A DNA stretch of 39,924 nucleotides, from assembly GCA_031295385.1 (NCBI GenBank), contig JAUMOL010000006.1, forward strand, positions 1 to 39,924, written 5' to 3'. Each line of letters opens with the position of its first letter. Position 1 is the first letter of the stretch. The translations under genes and the position numbers were made by a program. Of this stretch, positions 14,539 through 22,638 are shown piece by piece. Under the pieces are notes generated by a model that was not told the origin of the DNA, made no database searches, and saw nothing but the letters and a program-made list of their open reading frames with translations. Source of the DNA: Collinsella sp. Its GTDB lineage: Bacteria; Actinomycetota; Coriobacteriia; Coriobacteriales; Coriobacteriaceae.

Positions 14539-15150
14539 CTACTTGTCAGGCATGGCTGCTGCGAGCGTCCGCTCAGCGCGCTCGCAATAGGACGCGGCGC
14601 GCCCCTCGTCACCCTTGTTCTCGTACTGAACCGAGAGCATCTGGCAGAGCAGGGCCTCTTCCATGCCAGCCGCCTCCGACAACGCGCGCTCCATCTCGTC
14701 GATATAGGCATACGAGCCCTTGAGGAAGACGTCATAGGTGCGACGGTCGGCACGCGCAGCCTCGCGATCACCGTGCTCCTCGAGGTAGGAGAGTACCTCG
14801 CGTGCGTGGGGCTCATCCCCGATCTCCACGTAGAAGGAGAACGCCTTTGCCGCCAGCGCGAGTGTCTGCTCCTCGCTCATCTTGAGCGAACCCATCTCGC
14901 GGATGATGCGCTCGGATGCCTCGACGTCATCCATGGCAAGAGCTGCGTTCAAGCGCATGAAAAGCACGTTGTACTTGGGGTACAGCACGCTAGTGAGCGG
15001 GCGGTTCAGGACCTTGAGGTAGTTGTTGAGGTCGCCCTCGCGCAGGTACGCCTCGAGCTTGGCGAAGGTTGTGCGCTTTTGGACCTCCATGTAAATGGTG
15101 AACCCGACCGCAACCACTACGACCACAATGCCGATCGTCTTCATATCCAT
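14539..15150 (-). CDS. Membrane-anchored TPR-like protein of unknown function
   Basis: 203 residues. An N-terminal signal-anchor (TIGIVVVVVAVGFTIYMEV) is followed by a soluble, wholly helical part with TPR-like spacing: KLEAYLREGDLNNYLKVL, NVLFMRLNAALAMDDVEASERIIREM, ALAAKAFSFYVEIGDEPHAREVLSYLEEHGD and MLSVQYENKGDEGRAASYCERAERTL. The family is not recognised. It starts 15 bases after the stop of the sulfatase upstream, so it belongs to the same transcript. A scaffold role at the membrane, between transporter and sulfatases, is only a guess. Confidence 0.8.
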   Translation of the reverse strand: MDMKTIGIVVVVVAVGFTIYMEVQKRTTFAKLEAYLREGDLNNYLKVLNRPLTSVLYPKYNVLFMRLNAALAMDDVEASERIIREMGSLKMSEEQTLALAAKAFSFYVEIGDEPHAREVLSYLEEHGDREAARADRRTYDVFLKGSYAYIDEMERALSEAAGMEEALLCQMLSVQYENKGDEGRAASYCERAERTLAAAMPDK

Positions 15151-15165
15151 GGATAGGCCTTTCTC

Positions 15166-16650
15166 TTAACGTTGGAGGCGCGAGGGCCGGGGGCGCTCAA
15201 GCATAACGGCGGGCGCACGTCCCGCCACCAACTCGCCGTCACGAACATATCCCTCTTCGCGACCAGCGAGCTCCTCAATCAGGCAGGCACGGAGCACGGC
15301 GATGCGCGCGGCGCGCTCCGGAGCGTCGATGAGGTCGTGCTCCTCACGCGGATCGGCGTCCAGGTCGAAATACTGCTCCACCCCGGTCCGTGTGAACCAG
15401 ATGTACTTGTCATGCGGGGTCACGATCCACTGGTTGGACTGCTCGCGGCTGCCGCTGTGCTCGCCGTGCAGGTATGCACGGTTCAGCGGCGCGGCGCCGG
15501 TAAGCTCGCCCATGAGCGAGGCGCCCTCCACGCCCTCGGGCACGGGCAGGTCGCACGCCTCGAGGATGGTGGGCATAAGGTCCATGAGTTCCACCGTGCT
15601 CTCGCTCACGCCGCGAACGCGCTCGCCGCCCGGCACATCGACGTTTTTGCCCACGTGCACGATGAAGGGGATGCGCGCGGAGCCCTCGTAGGGCAACACC
15701 TTGCGAAAGAGACTGTGGTCAAAGAGCATCTCGCCGTGGTCGGAGCAGAACACGATCACGGTGTCGTGGTAGGTCTCGTCGTTCTCGAGCGCCGTGATGA
15801 GCCGGCCGATCTGGTGGTCCATATGTGTGATGCAGGCATAATAGCCCGCCATGGCCTCGCGGCGCAGCTCGGCGTCGCGGCAGCCGTGCACGCTGTCCAA
15901 GATCATGCCATCGCGCTCGGTGGCATCGGCGTCATCCCAATCGCCAGCGGCAGGCGCGCGCAGCTCCATGTCGCGGTACAGATCGAAGTAGGTCTGCGGC
16001 GCGTCGAAGGGCGGGTGGGGCCGCACGAAGCTCGTCATGAGGAAGAACGGGCGCGTGCGATCGCGGGTCTCAAAAAAGCGGATGGACTCGTCCACCACCC
16101 AGTTGGTGGGGTGCAGGCGCTCCTCGTAGGCCCAGGGATGGGTGATCCAGGAGTTGTTCTCAACGCCCGAACCGTTCACGTCGGCGAATTCGCCCAGTTC
16201 ATTTTTGAGGAAGCGCATGTAGTCGTCGGAGACGTTCTGGTGCATCCAGTACGGCAGGTTCGCCTTGCGGTAGTGGCCGATGTAGCCGTCATGCAGGCGC
16301 ATGTGCTCGAAGCCGCAGCCCAAACGCGGCGGATGCACGTGCATCTTGCCTACCACGGCGGTCTGGTAGCCGCCGTCGCGCATCTCCTGCGCGAGCATAT
16401 GGTCGTACTCCCACGCGATACCGTCCTGGTAACCCACGCGGCCCGTGCCCGCGGGCGTCTTGCCGCAAAAGAGGGCGGCGCGCGCCGGGATGCAACTCGG
16501 GCAGGCGGAGTAGGCGTTCTCGAACAGCATGCCGTCGGCGGCGAGCGTGTCCAAGTAGGGCGTCTGCACGTCCGGATGGCCGTCGATACCCAGGCAGTCG
16601 CCGCGCATCTGGTCACACATGATAAGGAGAACGTTGGGTTGCTGGGGCAT
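15166..16650 (-). CDS. Cysteine-type sulfatase (alkaline phosphatase superfamily), cytoplasmic
   Basis: 494 residues from the ATG at 16650, preceded by GGAG at six bases; a GTG at 16668 is less likely. PNVLLIMCDQMRGDCLG supplies the first metal-binding aspartate. CIPARAALFCGKTPAG is the C-x-P-x-R sulfatase signature whose cysteine becomes formylglycine. VIVFCSDHGEMLFDH supplies the late DH metal ligands. There is no signal peptide or lipobox, so the enzyme should act in the cytoplasm, unlike the exported sulfatases of Bacteroides. It lies between the maturase gene and the TPR-like gene. The C-terminus resembles arylsulfatase-A-like subfamilies with a YFDLDADPREEHDL ending. Substrate not assignable; a phosphorylated sulfo-sugar imported by the linked PTS is likely. 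Confidence 0.9.
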   Translation of the reverse strand: MPQQPNVLLIMCDQMRGDCLGIDGHPDVQTPYLDTLAADGMLFENAYSACPSCIPARAALFCGKTPAGTGRVGYQDGIAWEYDHMLAQEMRDGGYQTAVVGKMHVHPPRLGCGFEHMRLHDGYIGHYRKANLPYWMHQNVSDDYMRFLKNELGEFADVNGSGVENNSWITHPWAYEERLHPTNWVVDESIRFFETRDRTRPFFLMTSFVRPHPPFDAPQTYFDLYRDMELRAPAAGDWDDADATERDGMILDSVHGCRDAELRREAMAGYYACITHMDHQIGRLITALENDETYHDTVIVFCSDHGEMLFDHSLFRKVLPYEGSARIPFIVHVGKNVDVPGGERVRGVSESTVELMDLMPTILEACDLPVPEGVEGASLMGELTGAAPLNRAYLHGEHSGSREQSNQWIVTPHDKYIWFTRTGVEQYFDLDADPREEHDLIDAPERAARIAVLRACLIEELAGREEGYVRDGELVAGRAPAVMLERPRPSRLQR

Positions 16651-16751
16651 AGGGAACTCCAAACTCACGGGAACGGGATGAAGATTGAGTGGTCAAGGCG
16701 GGAGGGGCGCAGAGCCCCACACAACTACGACGAGGCAAAACCCGGGCAGGA

Positions 16752-17852
16752 TCAGCGCCGCGTGAACATGCGAGCCACGCGCTGCAGGCCGGGATAGGCG
16801 TACTCCAAAAACTCACGCAGCCCGCAGTAGCCCGCATCGTAATAGGCGATGTTCAGGCGCTTGCAGTTGCGATGGCAAATGCCCTCAAAGGGGCAATCGG
16901 CGCACCGCGCGCAATCGCGACGCGGCTCGTTCAAAAACATGCGCATGGTCTCACAGGTCGCCATTGCCTCAAGGGAATCGACGCGAATATCGCCCACGCG
17001 GTACTCATCCAGCGCATAGAAGTCGCACGGATACACCGAACCGTCGCTTTCCACCACGAACTGCGGAGCGCAGCGGCCGAGCATACCGCACTGCGACGGA
17101 AACTGCCCGAGCGCCATCTGCATGACGTTCTCGAACAGCCAGATGCTCACATAGCGCCCAGCACCGAGCTCGCGCCACCACAAGTCGAACAAGCGGCGGT
17201 AGAACGAGGAGAAGGCACGCGGGGCGAGCGAGAACGTGTCCCGCTCATCGTCGAGGCCCGGCAGGCACGGGATGAACTGGATATGGGTGATCTTCTCCTG
17301 CTTGATGAAGGAGAAGACGCGCTGTGGATGCGCCGCCATCTGCGAGGTGAGGACCGAGAGTATGTTGACGTCCACGCCGCGCTCGCGCAGCAGGCGAACG
17401 CCGCTCATGACGCGCGCGTACGTAGCGGCACCGTGCGCATCGGGACGCATCGAATCGTGCAGGTCGCGATAAGCGTCGACCGAGACTCCGATGAGGAACC
17501 CGTGCTCGCGGAAGAACTCGGCCCATTCCTCTTCGATCAGGTAGCCGTTGGTCTGCAACGCCCAGCTCACCCGCTGGTTCTCACGGCGCTCCTCCACCCG
17601 CGCGACGAACGAATGGAAGAAGTCAAGGCCGGCCAGGGTGGGCTCGCCGCCCTGGAAGGCGAAAGAAATGTGCGCATCACTCGCCACGGCGAGTGCACGG
17701 TCGATGATGGCACTTGCCACGTCTTCGCCCATGACGCGGGCGCTCCGCTCCTCGCGATGAGCAGCGACATCGCAGTAAAAGCAGTACCTGCACCGCATGT
17801 TGCAAGCACTCGATGCCGGTTTTATCAAAAAGCCAATATGCTTCGCGCACAT
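16752..17852 (-). CDS. Anaerobic sulfatase-maturating enzyme (radical SAM, SPASM domain)
   Basis: 366 residues from the ATG at 17852, which has GAAGGGGGG eight bases upstream; a GTG at 17873 is an alternative. Cys17, Cys21 and Cys24 (CNMRCRYC) form the C-x3-C-x2-C site for the SAM-bound 4Fe-4S cluster. FAFQGGEPTLAG is the GGEP motif. The C-terminal SPASM region carries CGMLGRC, VYPCDFY, CARCADCPFEGIC and C-K, binding auxiliary clusters. anSMEs oxidise the active-site cysteine of C-x-P-x-R sulfatases to formylglycine without oxygen. The gene is placed between two such sulfatases, so they are its probable substrates. Confidence 0.93.
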   Translation of the reverse strand: MCAKHIGFLIKPASSACNMRCRYCFYCDVAAHREERSARVMGEDVASAIIDRALAVASDAHISFAFQGGEPTLAGLDFFHSFVARVEERRENQRVSWALQTNGYLIEEEWAEFFREHGFLIGVSVDAYRDLHDSMRPDAHGAATYARVMSGVRLLRERGVDVNILSVLTSQMAAHPQRVFSFIKQEKITHIQFIPCLPGLDDERDTFSLAPRAFSSFYRRLFDLWWRELGAGRYVSIWLFENVMQMALGQFPSQCGMLGRCAPQFVVESDGSVYPCDFYALDEYRVGDIRVDSLEAMATCETMRMFLNEPRRDCARCADCPFEGICHRNCKRLNIAYYDAGYCGLREFLEYAYPGLQRVARMFTRR

Positions 17853-17892
17853 GGCACATACCCCCCTTCGCACAGGCTAGCCCTCACTCATC

Positions 17893-17945
17893 GGGCCGGA
17901 AACCACCTCCTTACCCGAGGCGGCGCATCCGGCCCGCACAATCAC
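17893..17945 (-). other. Long intergenic hairpin between the second sulfatase and the maturase
   Basis: GGGCCGGA (17893-17900) pairs perfectly with TCCGGCCC (17938-17945). Inside, CC-A-CCTC pairs with GAGG-C-GG. There is no T-run after it on the minus strand, so it is unlikely to be a plain terminator. An mRNA processing or stability element that lowers maturase relative to sulfatase expression is possible. Confidence 0.5.
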
Positions 17946-17955
17946 CGCATGAGTC

Positions 17956-19452
17956 TTAGGCCAAGCCCAGGCGCTCCTTTTGCTCGGCCGGGGACTCATG
18001 CTCCTCCAGGCCGCGCAGCAGCAGGTCAATCATGCGCTGTTCGGCGTGGTCGTCCTTGCCGGCGAGATTATTAACCTGGCCGTAGTCACTCTCAAGGTCG
18101 AACAGCATCGTCTGCTCGACCTCGGCGAGCGGCGTGGCTCCCTCGATCTGGGCCGGCTTCTTACAGGGGATCTTGAACAGCGGGTACTTGGTGCGTTTGA
18201 AGTAGCGGCCACACTCAATCTCCTCCGGGCAGTCCGAACCCATCTTTTTGCGGATGGTGTGCGGCAGTGCGGTGTACTCGAAGCACGGCTGGTTGCCGGC
18301 GACCGGCGCGCGGAAGTAGGTGTAGCGGCCGTCGGTGACGTTGACGGTCATGGCGTGCACGCCGTACAGGGCGTAGCCACGCGTGGGCGCGTCAGCATCC
18401 GTCATGAGCGGCACGAGGGAGGTGCCGCACACATCTGCGGGAATCTCGCAGCCGTGGGCCTCAAGCACCGTGGGCATGATGTCGATTGCCTGAGTGAGCT
18501 GGCGGGCATGCTCGCCGGCGCGGGCGTTACCCGGGAAGTGCACAATGAACGGCAGATGCGCGAGCTCGTTATACAGGTGCATGTAGTTTTTGCCCATGTA
18601 GTCGCGCTCGCCCAGGAAATAGCCGTGGTCGGTGGTGACCATGACCATGGTATCGTCCAGCATCCCGCGCTCCTCGAGCTTGTCGATGAGCCTACCAAAC
18701 CAGCGGTCGGTCATGGTGACGAGGGCCTTGTAGCGGCGCTGCAGGTAGTCCTCCGCGCCCTTGTTGACGTCGGTGGCGGAGACGCGCTTGTACTCAGGAA
18801 TCTCGAAGTAGTCGCGGTCGAGCTCGCCAGTGCCGCCGTACATCTCCATGTACTTGTCGGGCACATCGAAGGGCTCGTGCGGGTCGAAGGCCTCAACCAT
18901 AAGGAAGAAGTCGTCGGCCCCAGCATTGCCGTCGATCCAGTCGCAGGCGGACTGGAAGGTCTTGGGGCTCGGCATGTCCTCTTCGTTGGGCCAGAGCTGA
19001 CGGTTCTTCTGGTACTGCTCGCGCACGCGCCCGTAGAAGGTCTCGGGCATGTTATTCGGCTCATCGATGCGGCTGACCCACGGGTCGCCCTCCTGGCCGC
19101 GGTAGTAATCCCAGGTGTTGAACTCCTGGAGGTAGCCCTCGCCACCGGTGCGTAGGTAGTGGCAGTGGTCGGTGGTGATGTGGCAGAAGTTGCCGTTCGC
19201 GCGCAGGCAGGCCGGCAGCGTCACATCGAAGGGCTCGATGGGGCCCCAGGGGCGCTCGAGGAAGTTGTAGCGACCGGTGAGGATGTCGCGGCGGGCAGGC
19301 ATGCAGGGAGCCGAGCCGATCCAGTGGTTGTCGAACACGCAGGAACGCTCGGCAAAGGCATCGAGATTGGGGGTCTGGACGTCGGTTGCGGGGTTGTAGC
19401 ACGACAGGACGTCGCGACGCAGAGTATCCATGAGCACGAGGACGGTTCTCAT
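17956..19452 (-). CDS. Cysteine-type sulfatase, cytoplasmic, second paralogue
   Basis: 498 residues from the ATG at 19452 (MRTVLVLMDTLRRD), preceded by AAAGGA; an in-frame extension to 19557 is rejected because it lacks homology and a ribosome site. APCMPARRDILTGRYNF is the sulfatase signature with the C-M-P-A-R core. MVTTDHGYFLGERDYMGKNYMHLYNELAHLPFIVHFPG gives the late metal-binding DH. VEAFDPHEPFD is typical of this sulfatase group. The first metal site reads DT rather than DD/DQ. No signal peptide is present. It follows the PTS EIID gene on the same strand. It shares little with the other sulfatase beyond motifs, so the two probably remove sulfate from different positions. Confidence 0.9.
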   Translation of the reverse strand: MRTVLVLMDTLRRDVLSCYNPATDVQTPNLDAFAERSCVFDNHWIGSAPCMPARRDILTGRYNFLERPWGPIEPFDVTLPACLRANGNFCHITTDHCHYLRTGGEGYLQEFNTWDYYRGQEGDPWVSRIDEPNNMPETFYGRVREQYQKNRQLWPNEEDMPSPKTFQSACDWIDGNAGADDFFLMVEAFDPHEPFDVPDKYMEMYGGTGELDRDYFEIPEYKRVSATDVNKGAEDYLQRRYKALVTMTDRWFGRLIDKLEERGMLDDTMVMVTTDHGYFLGERDYMGKNYMHLYNELAHLPFIVHFPGNARAGEHARQLTQAIDIMPTVLEAHGCEIPADVCGTSLVPLMTDADAPTRGYALYGVHAMTVNVTDGRYTYFRAPVAGNQPCFEYTALPHTIRKKMGSDCPEEIECGRYFKRTKYPLFKIPCKKPAQIEGATPLAEVEQTMLFDLESDYGQVNNLAGKDDHAEQRMIDLLLRGLEEHESPAEQKERLGLA

Positions 19453-19621
19453 TGGCATCCTTTCGATAGTTGGATTTGCCAGATGGCGATACGCCAAAGG
19501 CACATGGGCATAATGGAGCGCACCCCGATCGCGCACGATGGAGAGCACATGAGACAACGAGGCCCACGCCCGGCATGCGGGGCGCGGGCATCAAACGATT
19601 TGCCTTTTGATAAGCTCGCGA

Positions 19622-20452
19622 TTAGGCGAAGATCTTGAACGCCGGGAAGTAGAAACCGATAGCGGCGAACACAAGGGAGAACACAATCAGACCGATGATG
19701 ATCTGGGCGGAGTTCTTGCCCTGGCCCTTCTTGAGCAGGCGATAGCAGATGAAAGTCAGAACGACAGGCAGCAGGAAGGGCAACACCTTATCGAGCTGGT
19801 CCTGGAGCACCAGCGGGTCACCCTCACCGAAGGCGAACTGCACGGCAAGCTTGAGCTTAACGGTCGTGGCGATCAGGCCGCCGGTGACCATGACGCCCAG
19901 CACGTTGGCGAGGTTGCCCAGACGGTCGAAGACCTGGACGCCCGCCTTCTCGACGAGCTCCATGCCCATCTCGTAACCCTTGTGCAGGCCGAAGTACTTC
20001 AGCGGCCAGTACAGCAGGTTGATGAGCAAGAACATCACGAGCGGACCCACAATGGAGCCGTTGTCGACGCACATAGATGCGCCGATGGAGCCGGCGATCG
20101 GGAACCAGGTGAGGTTCAGCAGGGAGTCACCAAGGCCGGCGAAGGGACCCATGAGGGAGGTCTTGATGGCGACGACGGTGTCCTTCTGATCCTCATCCGT
20201 GGTCTCCTCCAGGGCGGCGGTGATGCCAAGGATGAAGGGGATCGCGAGCGGGTGGGTGTTGAAGTACTCGAGGTGGCGCTTCATGGCGTTAACGCGCTCC
20301 TCCTTGGGGGCGTCCTTGTAGAGCTCCTCGAGGACAGGGGCAAAGCAGTAGGTCAGGGACAGCGACTGCATGCGCTCGTAGTTGTGCGCGAATTGGCAAC
20401 CCTGGGTGCGCAGCAGGACCTTGTTCAGGGTGGAGTTGGAGATCTTACCCAT
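19622..20452 (-). CDS. PTS mannose/N-acetylgalactosamine-family EIID
   Basis: 276 residues. LRTQGCQFAHNYERMQSLSLTYCFAPVLEELY, HLEYFNTHPLAIPFILGITAALEE and VVAIKTSLMGPFAGLGDSLLNLTWFPI are the conserved EIID blocks of the mannose superfamily. Membrane segments fill the last 150 residues. EIID forms the transport channel with EIIC. The start overlaps the EIIC stop by one base, so translation is coupled. The closest functional groups are hexosamine, GalNAc and glycosaminoglycan-disaccharide PTSs. Confidence 0.95.
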   Translation of the reverse strand: MGKISNSTLNKVLLRTQGCQFAHNYERMQSLSLTYCFAPVLEELYKDAPKEERVNAMKRHLEYFNTHPLAIPFILGITAALEETTDEDQKDTVVAIKTSLMGPFAGLGDSLLNLTWFPIAGSIGASMCVDNGSIVGPLVMFLLINLLYWPLKYFGLHKGYEMGMELVEKAGVQVFDRLGNLANVLGVMVTGGLIATTVKLKLAVQFAFGEGDPLVLQDQLDKVLPFLLPVVLTFICYRLLKKGQGKNSAQIIIGLIVFSLVFAAIGFYFPAFKIFA

Positions 20453-21261
20453 TAGAGATCGTACTCCTCGTCATCATCGGAGCCGGCGGCAGAGGCGGCG
20501 GCAGGGGCGGGTTGATTCTTCTGGCCCTCGGTAATGACGTCCCACACGCCGGCGGCGGCGCAAGCGGCGAGCGCGATGCCCACGGTCGGGACGTTGAGGA
20601 AGGCGGCCATGATAAAGCCGAGCAGCAGGAAGATCCACATGTTCTTCTTCATCATCATGGTGAGGAGCATGGCCAGACCGACGGCGGGCATCATGCCACC
20701 GGCGGTGGAGAAGCCGGTGAGGACCCACGGAACCTGGTTCTGCAGGAAGGCCATGATGTCCTCGATCACGAAGGAGCCGATGCCCGTGGCGATGAAGACG
20801 GGAACGGCGCGGGTCAGGAAGAAGCACAGGGCGCCGGTCCAGAAGAACTTGTTGACGGCGTTGAACTTACCGGACTCGATGGCCTTGTCGGCACCGTGGA
20901 CAAGCGAGACGTTAGTGGTCATGACCAAGATGTTCAGCTGCTGAACCAAGGTGGCGGTGGGGATGCCGATGGCGACTGCCAGGGCGATGGCGCTGGCGGT
21001 GTCGGTGGAACCCATCATGCCCAGGGCGGCACCGACGATGGTGCCGGAGATGACATCCGGCGGAACATAAGCGCCGATGTTGTTGACGCCGAGCCACATG
21101 AGCTCCATGGTCGCGCCGATCATGATGGCGGTCGTCATGTCACCGAGGATGATGCCGACGCCGACGGATGCCAGCAGGGGCTTGCGGAAGCCCAGGTGGG
21201 GACCGAACTGGTCCCAAGTGCACAGACCCGCCCAGATGGCGAGCAGAAGTGCCTGAAGCAT
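20452..21261 (-). CDS. PTS mannose/N-acetylgalactosamine-family EIIC
   Basis: 269 residues from the ATG at 21261 (MLQALLLAIWAGLCTWDQFGP), preceded by GAGAGG; a start at 21306 is rejected. Typical EIIC blocks are RKPLLASVGVGIILGDMTTAIMIGATMELMWLGVNNIGAYVPPD and GFSTAGGMMPAVGLAMLL. About seven membrane segments are present. The C-terminal tail is Ala/Pro-rich and acidic (GSDDDEEYDL). It is the sugar-translocating subunit together with EIID. Confidence 0.95.
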   Translation of the reverse strand: MLQALLLAIWAGLCTWDQFGPHLGFRKPLLASVGVGIILGDMTTAIMIGATMELMWLGVNNIGAYVPPDVISGTIVGAALGMMGSTDTASAIALAVAIGIPTATLVQQLNILVMTTNVSLVHGADKAIESGKFNAVNKFFWTGALCFFLTRAVPVFIATGIGSFVIEDIMAFLQNQVPWVLTGFSTAGGMMPAVGLAMLLTMMMKKNMWIFLLLGFIMAAFLNVPTVGIALAACAAAGVWDVITEGQKNQPAPAAASAAGSDDDEEYDL

Positions 21262-21282
21262 AAGCCTCTCCTTCCCTATTCG

Positions 21283-21327
21283 CCCATCGTTCCCTCCGAT
21301 GGGCACGCCCCGGGTTCACATGCCCGG
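21283..21327 (-). other. Two hairpins in the EIIB-EIIC gap
   Basis: CCCATCG (21283-21289) pairs with CGATGGG (21297-21303), and CCGGG (21310-21314) pairs with CCCGG (21323-21327). Neither is followed by a T-run. Such paired hairpins inside an 80-base operon gap suggest differential mRNA stability between the soluble and membrane PTS subunits. Confidence 0.45.
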
Positions 21328-21341
21328 AGATGGTTACTTAC

Positions 21342-21818
21342 TTAGTAGTTCTTGAGGAGCTCGGACACGGGCTCCTTGGAATCGCGCGTGGTGGTCTGCA
21401 TCCAGCAGTCGACGCCGAGGCCAATGAGCTCCTCGAAGGCGGCCTTTTCCTCGGCGGTGACGGACATGTTCTTGTGCAGGCGATGACGCTGCCCGTTGAA
21501 GCGCATGCCGGAGACGTTCAGGTAGTCGAACGGCAAGCCGTTCTCGTGCAGCTTGAGGGCGTCGATGGGGTTGGTGAAGAGCACCATCGTGGCCTTCTTG
21601 AGCTCGGTCTTCTTGAGGACCTCAATGAACTTCTCGACACCGAAGACGGAGACCTTGATGTCGGGGGCGGCGAGGCCGGCGACGGACTTCTGGACGGGGT
21701 CGTTGGCGACCTTATCCGAGACAATGATTGCCGATTCGATGCCGAAGTCGGGAATCCAAGTGGTGGCGACCTGACCGTGGATCAGGCGGTCATCGATGTC
21801 GACGAGTTTGAGTGCCAT
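21342..21818 (-). CDS. PTS mannose-family EIIB
   Basis: 158 residues. LVDIDDRLIHGQVATTW contains the phosphoacceptor His14 in the standard DDRLIHGQV context. KKATMVLFTNPIDALKL and LNVSGMRFNGQRHRLHKNMSVTAEEKAAFEEL are conserved elsewhere in the family. EIIB passes phosphate from EIIA to the incoming sugar. The soluble B subunit is separate from EIIA here, as in agaV/agaB-type systems. Confidence 0.95.
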   Translation of the reverse strand: MALKLVDIDDRLIHGQVATTWIPDFGIESAIIVSDKVANDPVQKSVAGLAAPDIKVSVFGVEKFIEVLKKTELKKATMVLFTNPIDALKLHENGLPFDYLNVSGMRFNGQRHRLHKNMSVTAEEKAAFEELIGLGVDCWMQTTTRDSKEPVSELLKNY

Positions 21819-21935
21819 GATGTTCTCCTTTTCGTTTGCACGTTCCTTCAGTACCGTTTACGAATGCTCTGCTCGATCGAGGCGCCCACTCGGGGGATAC
21901 GGGTGAGCGCCACTCGAATCGACGGGCTAACGAGC

Positions 21936-22376
21936 CTAGAGGTCCAAATCGTCCTCGTCTGCCTCCACGGCCGGAGCGGGAGCCTTGATCTCCTGCTGGG
22001 CCCCGGCGTGAGCGGCAGTGAGCTGGGCACGGACCGCGTCGGCGGAATCGAGGCCATCGCGGGTGAGCAGGAGCTCGACCGCAACGGGCATGGACAGGCC
22101 AGTGTAGGCAACCATGTTCATGCCGTTGAGCAGGCAGCGGGTAGTCACGTTGAATGGGGTGCCGCCGTAGATGTCGCATAGGGTGACGACGAGTTCGCAC
22201 TCGGCGCTGAGGGTCTCGTAAGCCTCGCGCATCTCGGACTCGAAAGACTCCAGGCTCTTCTCGGCGGTGAGACCAAGAGCGATGACATCAGGCTGCTTGC
22301 CCGCAATCATCTCGACGGCGCCGAGGGCGGCCTGAGCGAACTCTCCGTGACTTGCAAGGATGACACCGATACGCAT
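21936..22376 (-). CDS. PTS mannose-family EIIA
   Basis: 146 residues from the ATG at 22376 (MRIGVILASHGEFAQ), preceded by AAAGGA. His10 is the phosphorylation site in the I-L-A-S-H-G-E-F context. CDIYGGTPFNVTTRCLL is the second conserved block. An acidic linker-like tail (VEADEDDLDL) ends it. It is the first gene of the minus-strand PTS-sulfatase operon. The 117-base gap to EIIB contains a GGCGC-CAC/GTG-GCGCC hairpin at about 21881-21917. Confidence 0.94.
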   Translation of the reverse strand: MRIGVILASHGEFAQAALGAVEMIAGKQPDVIALGLTAEKSLESFESEMREAYETLSAECELVVTLCDIYGGTPFNVTTRCLLNGMNMVAYTGLSMPVAVELLLTRDGLDSADAVRAQLTAAHAGAQQEIKAPAPAVEADEDDLDL

Positions 22377-22400
22377 CTTCTGTCCTTTCATACTTATTAA

Positions 22401-22620
22401 TTCTCTTCGTTCTGTTCGTTCTGTTCGTTCTGTTCGTTTATGTTCGTCTATATTTGTTTATTGGTCAAGAGATGATTTTTAGAATGAGCTCTATTTACCT
22501 CCTATTTGATGGTTTTTTCCGTGAGCGCTATGTTTTGACCGGTGAAAGGTAATGTGCCTTCGTGAACGGTTTGCGTTTATTTATGTTGTTCGTTTACATT
22601 GAAATAAGAACAAACGCTCG
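22401..22620. promoter_or_regulatory. Divergent control region with TGTTCGTTTA operator repeats
   Basis: The 9-base unit TTCTGTTCG is repeated three times at 22410-22436, after the variant TTCTCTTCG at 22401-22409. TGTTCGTTTA occurs at 22431-22440 and again at 22587-22596, and TGTTCGTCTA at 22441-22450. An inverted GAACAAACG lies at 22607-22615. Operators of GlpR/DeoR-family regulators are commonly built of TTCG- or TGTTCG-type repeats. The region is AT-rich, and TTGACC at 22462-22467 (minus) may be a -35 box for the PTS operon. The two DeoR-family regulators start just downstream on the plus strand. Confidence 0.6.
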
Positions 22621-22638
22621 ATGAGGGAGTCGGCACTC

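Noticed and set aside
15172..19155. Long plus-strand frames opposite the sulfatases and the maturase
   Set aside because: They mirror genes with catalytic motifs on the minus strand and have no motifs themselves.
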